This document shows, piece by piece, positions 57,181 through 64,000 of a stretch of 64,000 nucleotides of DNA. The notes under the pieces are model-generated. The model saw nothing but the letters and a program-made list of their open reading frames with translations. It was not told the DNA's origin and ran no database searches. Every line of letters starts with the position of its first letter. The stretch's first letter is position 1. Both the position numbers and the translations under genes were made by a program. Origin of the DNA: Sebastes aleutianus (Eukaryota; Chordata; Actinopteri; Perciformes; Sebastidae); NCBI GenBank assembly GCA_916700875.1, contig CAKAKS010000031.1, positions 8,581,977 to 8,645,976 on the forward strand. Direction: 5' to 3'.

Positions 57181-57285
57181 CTCCCCTTCACACCCACCCG
57201 ACTCCAGCAGCCCACTCAGAAGGGATCTGATTGTGCAGCCAGTCGGCAAAAAAAATGTTTGATGTATGTAAAGGAGGGGCATGAT

Positions 57286-58630
57286 GGAGCAGTGATGTGA
57301 TGATGCCCTCCCTTCTGCCTCAAATAGACTCTCCTCAATCTGGACTGTCAAAGGTTTTTGACACTAAAGTGAGGTTCACTTCTGAAACTGACATTTTTTT
57401 TTTTTTAAATTTTGGTTTAATTATATCTTCTATTTTCATATTGTCCAATTTTCTTTTGCTAAATCATAATAAAATAATAAAAACAGACAGAAAAGGGGAT
57501 TCCTGCTTTAAGTGAGGTTCACTTCTTAAACTGACATTCTTTTTTTAAATTTTGGTGTAATTATATCTTCTGTTTTGTCAAATTCTCTTTTGCTAAATCA
57601 TAAACTAATAAAAAACAGACAGAAAAAGGGGATTCCTGCTTTAAGTGGCTAAATGATAAGTTAATTTAATTAATCTGAAATACACATCATGAACATTTAA
57701 AGACACTGATTCTAATTATTTATCTCCCTCACATTATGTGAAAATAAAAAGCTAATTATAGGTGTAATTTCTGAGACAAAAACAATTTCAGTATTAAAAT
57801 AAATGAACTGATTTAGTATTGGCTCACAAGACATTTGCCTTCATAGAAAATAAAAATGAATCATTATCTACTAGAAAAGAATTCCCAGTGTCCTCATAAA
57901 CCTTCAAAAATGTTTTGGCATGATGGATCCGGTGAAGGTTTGGAGTTTGGAGCAGTGATGTGATGATGACCCCCTTCATGCCTCAAATAGCCTCTCCTCA
58001 ATCTGGACTATCAGGGTTTGACACTAAAGTGAGGTTCACTTCTGAAACTGATTTTTTTTTTTTTTTTAAATTTGGTCTAATTATATCTTCTGTTGTGTCA
58101 AATTTTCTTTTGCTAAATCATAAACTAATAAAAAACAGACATAAAAGGGGATTCCTGCTTTAAATTGCCTAAATAATAAGTTAATTTAATGAATCTGAAA
58201 TACACATCATGAACATTTAAAGACGCTGATTATTATCATTATTTATCTCCCTCACATTATGTGAAAAATAAAAAAGCTAATTATATGTGAGCCCATTATA
58301 TGAGGTTAATTTAAGCTTTTAAGAGTATTTATTGCTAATGCTTATTTTCTATCTTATTTATTCTTATTCTATTCTTAATCTTGTTGTGTGCTTGTTCTAT
58401 CTTTTGCTGCTGTAACTCAGGATTTTCCCCTCGGGGATTAATAAAGTACCTACCTACCTACCTACATACCTACCTAATTTCTGAGACAAAAACAATTTCA
58501 AAAAGTATTAAAATAAATGAAGTGATTTAGTATTGGCTCATAGATTAGACATTTGCATTCATAGAAAAATAAAAATGAATCATTATCTATTAGAAAATAA
58601 TGTTCTCATAAACCTTCAAAAATGTTTATT
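57286..58630. repeat. Two-copy direct duplication, ~665-bp unit
   Basis: Units run about 57286-57948 and 57949-58630. Both start GGAGCAGTGATGTGATGATG and include AAGTGAGGTTCACTTCTGAA, AGGGGATTCCTGCTTTAA and AATCATTATCTA. The left unit has an extra internal ~145-bp duplication (57369-57510 and 57511-57650, each starting AGTGAGGTTCACTTCT). The right unit has an insertion at about 58286-58475. Confidence 0.9.
58286..58475 (+). mobile_element. Retroposon 3' tail inserted in the right duplicate
   Basis: It interrupts text that is continuous in the left unit (AATTATA/GGTGTAATTTCTGAG). It ends GATTTTCCCCTCGGGGATTA then ATAAAGT and a (TACC)n tail, the typical 3' end of fish LINE/SINE copies. Because it is absent from the left unit, it arrived after the duplication. 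Confidence 0.75.
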
Positions 58631-61600
58631 AAAAAAGTTTAGTTGCTTTTCCCTTCAACAACACATTTGTTAAAATCATTCCACAATGGAAGAAGAAACA
58701 CAAACAACATAACTAATGTATGACATTAATAATTGATTTGTTGAAAAGGCTGGTTGTTAATGTGTTTTTTGTGGCTTTAAAACAGAATAAACTCAATAAA
58801 AGTGAATTCACACGTTTGTTTATCTACTCTGGTAAAGCAAAATGAAGCTAACAAGAGATAGAGGTAATTAAAATGTCAAATTAATTTTATATTTACACTT
58901 TAAATGAAAACATCATCCAATTGAAAGGGATAAAAAAGGTCATTAGACAATTTTCCTTTGTCTAATTCACAAATATCTTTTCATTTCTGTTATTATCCAG
59001 AGATTTATATATATTTAACGATATGTTAAACCATGACGTTTGTGTTAAATTCAAATTGAATAGTTTTCATTCTTTAAATAAGGAAAATCACATTGCCACT
59101 AAATAACTAGAAATTAATTGATAGCGAAACATTGAAAATGAATATGATTCATTCTAAAAATCTGCAGAAATCCACTAAAACAATTTCATATGATTGTTTC
59201 AAACACGTGTTTCCTGATTTAAATGCCACACTTGGCTTATTTTTATGAAGCTTCCCAAATTCAAAAAATACTTCACAAGTGTGACATTTTAAAATTGATT
59301 AATAAAGTAATTTCAAAAGTAATGGTAATAAATGTATTTTACTCTTGTTGAAAATGCAACTTCTAGTGAAAACAGGCCTACGATCTGAATATAAGTAGCA
59401 GAAATAAGTTCTTTCCTGTAACATAAAGAACTAATTGTTTTCTAAATCTAAACCAAATCAGCAAATTTTCATTAGATGTATTTTAAAGAATTATAATCGT
59501 GTGTGAAGAAATTAAACAATTGTGTTTTAATTTGATCTTTTTGCAAGTTTTCCTGTTTTTGGAAACATATTTACAGAACAAAGCAGCTCAGATGTGTTTA
59601 ATAAAAATCTACAGGAACATATAGATGGTATATAGTTAGGAGTATTCTTTAAATGTACCTTGTTGAAAGCAGATAGATAAACAGAGAAAAGAGACCAAAA
59701 AAAAAAGTGTTTTGGAGAATGTTTCTCCTGAAAATGAGCCTGAGGGTAAATAGGCACAAAGCACCACTCCCTGCTGAACGGCCTGACTTTAAACTGCTGC
59801 CTGTGTGAGGTGTCATGGGGGCCGAGGAAAGCCTTTTAAACATGGGAGTTATTGTTCCCTCTGGTTTTTTTCCAACCTCCCATCCTCTGAAAATGTACCT
59901 CCTTTCTTCCTCTGCCCTTTAACCTCTCCCAACCCCCCATCCCTCCATCTCGCCGTCTCTCTCCACATTTCCCCTCCTTCCTCTCATCGGCCAGAGACCA
60001 AACAACCGTGATGGATCGTCATTGATAATTTCCCACCACAAAAAAAAGCTTAATGGAGAAGTTTTTTTGGGGGTGGGGAGTGGGAAGTGAGTTTCCTGCT
60101 TCATGTTTTTCATGAAGTAGTAGTAGTAGTAGTAGTAAGAGACCCCACCTCAAGCACCCTGGCTCTTCCAAAGAGGGCTCCCCTCCTCCCCCCGCTGCCT
60201 CCCTCTTGAAACAGACTCTATGGACTGCATGCATGACATTCCAGCTGTGTGGGTGGCACGGCCTTTTACAGCGTCTCCAACAGTACACAGGGCTCCTAAA
60301 GCACAACAGCAAGAACCTCCACCAAATGGTCCATCTTCAGAGACACCTCTTCACCCAGGAGATCGGATGTGCTCCTCATTACCCGCCATTCTAACCTGGG
60401 AAATGTGGATATTTTGCCATCTAAAGGCCAAGAAGTTCATAGAGCAGGATGTGTAAAACAATAAGTGACTAAACAATATATTTATTTCCTTATTTGCCTT
60501 TAACCCTGTAGACCCCCCAAGTCACCTTTAACAGCTAAAAAACATTTTATCCGCTTGCTGTTTCATTACTTTTACAAACTATAAACGTGATTTTGAATAC
60601 TGAGTTGTCCGCCACAGTATTTCTAAAGACACCAGCTGTAAAATCTGGTTGAATACAACAGATTTTCATTTATGCTCTATATGTGTGATTGGTGTTGATG
60701 GAACTGCAGCAACTACCTGTTCAAAATCTGAAATAAGTCTATCTTGATTTCTGGTATTAGAGTTTTAAAACAGTTCGTAAGAGGTCTAATAGGCAGTTAA
60801 ACCTCTCATTAGTAACATTAGGATAACATACTTTGTTTGTGAATGACTTTTTGTCAAACAAAAGGAATATATATGTGTTTATGCATAGTTCAAATAACAT
60901 GTAAAACATGAAATATTTGCTCATTAGGTGTAATAGTAATACTTAATGGTCATTTATGGGAAGGATTACCACTTCTTCATGTTCTTCTACATATTTGGTT
61001 TCAATGATATTAGATGACAAGAAAAAAATATGTTAAAGGAAAAAAGTGGTTGAATTTGCAGTAAATGATCTTTTTCTTCTTATTATTATTATAATTACAC
61101 ATAAACTACAGCAGTGTGGGACCCCAAACACGGAGGAAGTTAAGCTGATTTCAACAAAATACAAAGGTTAAAATTAGTCTTTTTACAAACCAATTTATGG
61201 AAATTGTTGAAGTTTGAGCCCATCTGCTTTTAATAATCATGTGTTGTGCATACTCCTCAAATTAAATAGAAAAATGACTGCTCCATCCATAATAAGTGGA
61301 TTACAAAATAACTTTTCCTGCTATTTCCAAAGATCCAAGTTGAGCTACAGACAAGTACGCAAAAAAAAGCAACATGTGTGTTTCCACAAAGTCAATCAAG
61401 GATTTAGTGGTAAAAAGTATTAGTTTAATATTTAAACTGCAAAATAGAAAACCTTCTGCACTTGTTAATGTGTTAATTGTATTTATACAGCCTCAATTTA
61501 ATGTTTACCTCAAGGAGCTTTACAAGCTGTTCAGCATACAACACTCCCTCTATTCAGACAATGAAAAACTCCCCAAGTAACGCTTTGACTTATGTAACAG

Positions 61601-62040
61601 TGATAACTTCAGAGGTGGAGGCTCAGCAACCAAACAAAGTCCACTTCCTCCAACCTACACACTTCCACTCCACAATATCCTCCATTAAATCAATTAGTCA
61701 TGATCCCAGAGGATTATCACACACTCTTTTTATTGAAGCTCCCGATCTGCTGGTGGGAGACATCGATTCTGAACCGCCGCCGATAAACAACAAACCTCAT
61801 CCATAACTCACAGCCGCCCCGGCGAGTGTACATCGAGCTTGTTTTTCCCCCTTTTCCACCGGGCGAGTGCATGAGCAGAGTCCAAAGGATGAAAAAAAAA
61901 CTCAACCCCATTAACTGAACTTCAGAGGAATTCCTCACTTTACATACGGAATGCACTTTAGGTCAAAGGGCAAAGGGCCAGAGGGGAATCCACCCGGGCC
62001 CAGGCAGGCAGGCCTTATTTAAACAAGCCAGGAATGCCTG
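58631..62040. other. Intergenic, no gene recognised
   Basis: AT-rich sequence with a (AGT)n run at 60117-60136 and a C/T-rich patch at 59880-59990. No exon or RNA gene recognised. Confidence 0.45.
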
Positions 62041-62054
62041 GTTGGGAGAGAGGA

Positions 62055-62126
62055 GAAGAAGGAGAAGAAGAAGAAGAAGAAGAAGAAGAAGAAGAAGAAG
62101 AAGAAGAAGAAGAAGAAGGAGAAGGA
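62055..62126. repeat. (GAA)n microsatellite
   Basis: About 70 bp of GAA units. The poly-Leu open frame on the minus strand is an artefact of it. Confidence 0.97.
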
Positions 62127-62419
62127 ACCTCTCTGCCATTAACATGAGCAGGGGCCACTGCCAATAAATACCAGCACTTTTTAAATTACCTGCACTGGCT
62201 GACTTCATGTGCTACTGACTCTGAAATTTATTAGGAGCATTTCCTGGTTATATATTCACCAGTTAGACCACGGATGAAGGTAAAAAAATCACTGAATGTG
62301 TTTAATGTGTTGTGGAATCCTGGAAAGTTAAACCTCAAACATACAATTTTCCTATTTCCCCCTTAAGTAGCTTTAAAGTTGGAAAAAAACATCTTATTCC
62401 ACTCCGTCTGACAGATTCA

Positions 62420-63550
62420 TATATATATACTGTATATATATATTCTGTATTCCTGCTCGGTTTTCTATCGCTACACAGTTTCATCAAATTGAAATATTGC
62501 CTTCATTTTCAACACATTTCTCCAAATTTTAGCCACACCTTTTGGTACATTTAGCAACTTTAGATCTCCTGTAGAGATTAAAGTTAGGTTTTTCAGGTTT
62601 GAACATTATTTGGCTGCACAGTGTGAGTTTGAAATGACTAACCCACCAGTAAAGTTTAAAGGGTTCAAGGAAAAAAAGAATCTATACATAGGATTAATGA
62701 AAAATTCTCTAAAACCAACACTGTAATTTCAGGATCAATGGGAGAGGACCCGACGAGCGACTCGACGGGTTCATATCTGTATAGTCTTGTTCCTGCTCTT
62801 TTTTCTATCATTACACCGTTACAAAATGAAATTTTTGCATCATTTTTATATACATTTCCTAAAATTTCAGCCCCATTTTTGGTACATTTAGCAACATTAG
62901 GATCTCCATGAGAATTGAAAGTTTTTCAGGTTTGAACAATGTTTGGAGGCTGACTTTTAAATGACTTTGAAACGACTGATCCATCAGTAAGGTTTGAAGG
63001 GTTAAAGGAAAAAGAAACTGCACATAGTATAAGTGTTCGTATTGTTGTTTATTTCAAGTGCAGTTTCAATGAAATATTCTTTAAAATCAACATTGATTCC
63101 TGCATCACTTCTTAGTTCATTGAGGCTGCCTGTCACCATATAGGCTTGTTCTTGCTCTGTTTTCTACGGCTATACACCGTTTCATGAAATTGAAATATTT
63201 GCATAATTTTCTTACACATTTGTGAGATTTAGCAACTTTAGGATCTCCTCTTGAATTTAAAGTGAAGTTTTTTGGGGTTTGAACAAGGTTTGGCTGCTTA
63301 GTGTGAGTTTGAAATGACTGAGTCACCGGTAAAGTTTAAAGAGTTAAAGGAAAAAAAAAAAATTGCACACATAGGATTAATGCTCGTTTATTTCACGTGC
63401 AATTTCAATTTACTTAATATTAGAAACTTTAAATTCAAGCCATCAACCTGCAAATGAAGAAAAAAAGATTTAAAACCAACACTGATTCTTGCAGTGCTTG
63501 TTGGTTAATTGAGGCTGCCCGATCACCTGCCCGTCTGTAATTTCAGGATC
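62420..63550. repeat. Three diverged tandem copies of a ~350-400-bp unit
   Basis: Copies run about 62445-62757, 62790-63118 and 63147-63550. Each includes TTTTCTAYSRYTAYACM at the start, then GGTACATTTAGCAAC or GTGAGATTTAGCAACTTT, TAGGATCTCC, TTTTTCAGGTTTGAAC and AAGGGTTMAAGGAAAAA. Copies 1 and 3 both end with the exon-like block ATTTCAGGATCAATGG. Confidence 0.8.
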
Positions 63551-63551
63551 A

Positions 63552-63751
63552 ATGGAAGAGGACCCGACGAGCGCCTCTCAATACAAAACCCTGCATTCCG
63601 AGCGTGGGCCGACCTCTCCGTTTTTAGGACCATCTCGCCAAAATTTCCTACAAATGACATGCTACAATCCCCATGGCCGTGGTGGAATTCTGTCCACTTC
63701 AGGGGCTTCAAACGCTGCACAGGACTCGTCGGTCGGCCTGGCCAATAGGTG
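63552..63751 (+). CDS. Possible 5' coding exon of an unidentified gene (partial)
   Basis: A TGTAATTTCAG acceptor (ending 63546) precedes GATCAATGG, and the frame from the ATG at 63552 stays open to CTGGCCAATAG|GTGAAG, a good donor after 63751. The predicted start MEEDPTSASQYKTLHSERG is rich in Ser/Pro/Gly with no domain I recognise. Any continuation lies beyond the right edge. The frame would hit TGA just after the donor if unspliced (66 codons), so coding status depends on splicing. It could equally be a non-coding 5'UTR exon or chance. The first ~30 bp, with the acceptor, are repeated at 62727-62757. Confidence 0.35.
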
Positions 63752-64000
63752 AAGAGGGGTGGACCCTGCCTGCCTTGACCTCACCGACTTCCCCCCCCCC
63801 CCACACCAACCACCACCCACCCACCCACCCAGTGTCCTGCTCCTCATCCACCCATTGTCCACTTCATCCAACCATCCATCCAGTGAAGCAGTCAGTAGGT
63901 CAGGCTGTCCGTCTATAAAGAGCACAAAATATTGAAATCCGACTCCTTTCAGGATGAAACCACAGATTGAACCTCACAAGAAGCAACAAACATCTACAAT
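63752..64000. other. C-rich intergenic or intronic end of window
   Basis: Contains a C12 run near 63791 and imperfect CCACCCACCC units to 63830. No feature recognised beyond this. Confidence 0.5.

Noticed and set aside
61963..62208. 81-codon frame with a long Leu run
   Set aside because: Product of the (GAA)n microsatellite on the opposite strand.
63552..63751. Resemblance of the end (NAAQDSSVGLAN) to the EBF N-terminus (NTAAQSGVGLAR)
   Set aside because: Only about ten loosely matching residues; the rest of the exon does not match EBF and the EBF DNA-binding domain is absent.

Overview
The window is vertebrate nuclear DNA, and almost certainly from a ray-finned fish. Coding sequence is split into short exons with GT/AG borders. 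Most of the rest is intron or intergenic DNA filled with teleost-type short inverted-repeat transposons, LINE fragments and microsatellites. There are no operons or prokaryotic signals. A percomorph-like host is my inference from the repeat families; the species cannot be read from the sequence.

Layout. (1) 1-10.7 kb, minus strand: the 5' end of kcnn2 (SK2 calcium-activated K+ channel). Exon 1 is 9905-10702 and exon 2 is 8483-8578; later exons lie beyond the left edge, so 1-8482 is intron. Upstream of the start lie four copies of a ~230-bp tandem repeat (10.9-12.05 kb) and a head-to-head pair of REST/RE1 motifs (12.64-12.71 kb). (2) 12.8-27 kb: intergenic, with TATACA satellite, two LINE reverse-transcriptase remnants and several TIR elements. 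(3) 27.05-35.55 kb, plus strand: a complete 12-exon SLC2A11-like (GLUT class II) sugar transporter, 507 aa. (4) 37.43-47.82 kb, plus strand: a complete 17-exon cytosolic purine 5'-nucleotidase of the NT5C2 family, 498 aa, most like the fish nt5c2l1 type and without the acidic C-tail. (5) 48-64 kb: no protein gene I can name. It holds a microRNA cluster on the minus strand, miR-130c (54591-54612) and miR-301c (54118-54140). To its right is a GC-rich region with three CCAAT boxes (56.45-56.54 kb), a plausible promoter for the cluster. Beyond that are an AT-rich candidate conserved element (56.66-57.18 kb), two tandem-duplicated blocks, and a possible 5' coding exon at 63552-63751 of a gene that runs off the right edge.

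The genes do not form one pathway. The points of most interest are regulatory and structural: the microRNA cluster, the paired RE1 sites upstream of a neuronal channel gene, transposons inserted into other transposons whose order of arrival can be read, and an exon start that has been partly copied by a local tandem duplication. I did not find a wholly new gene system.
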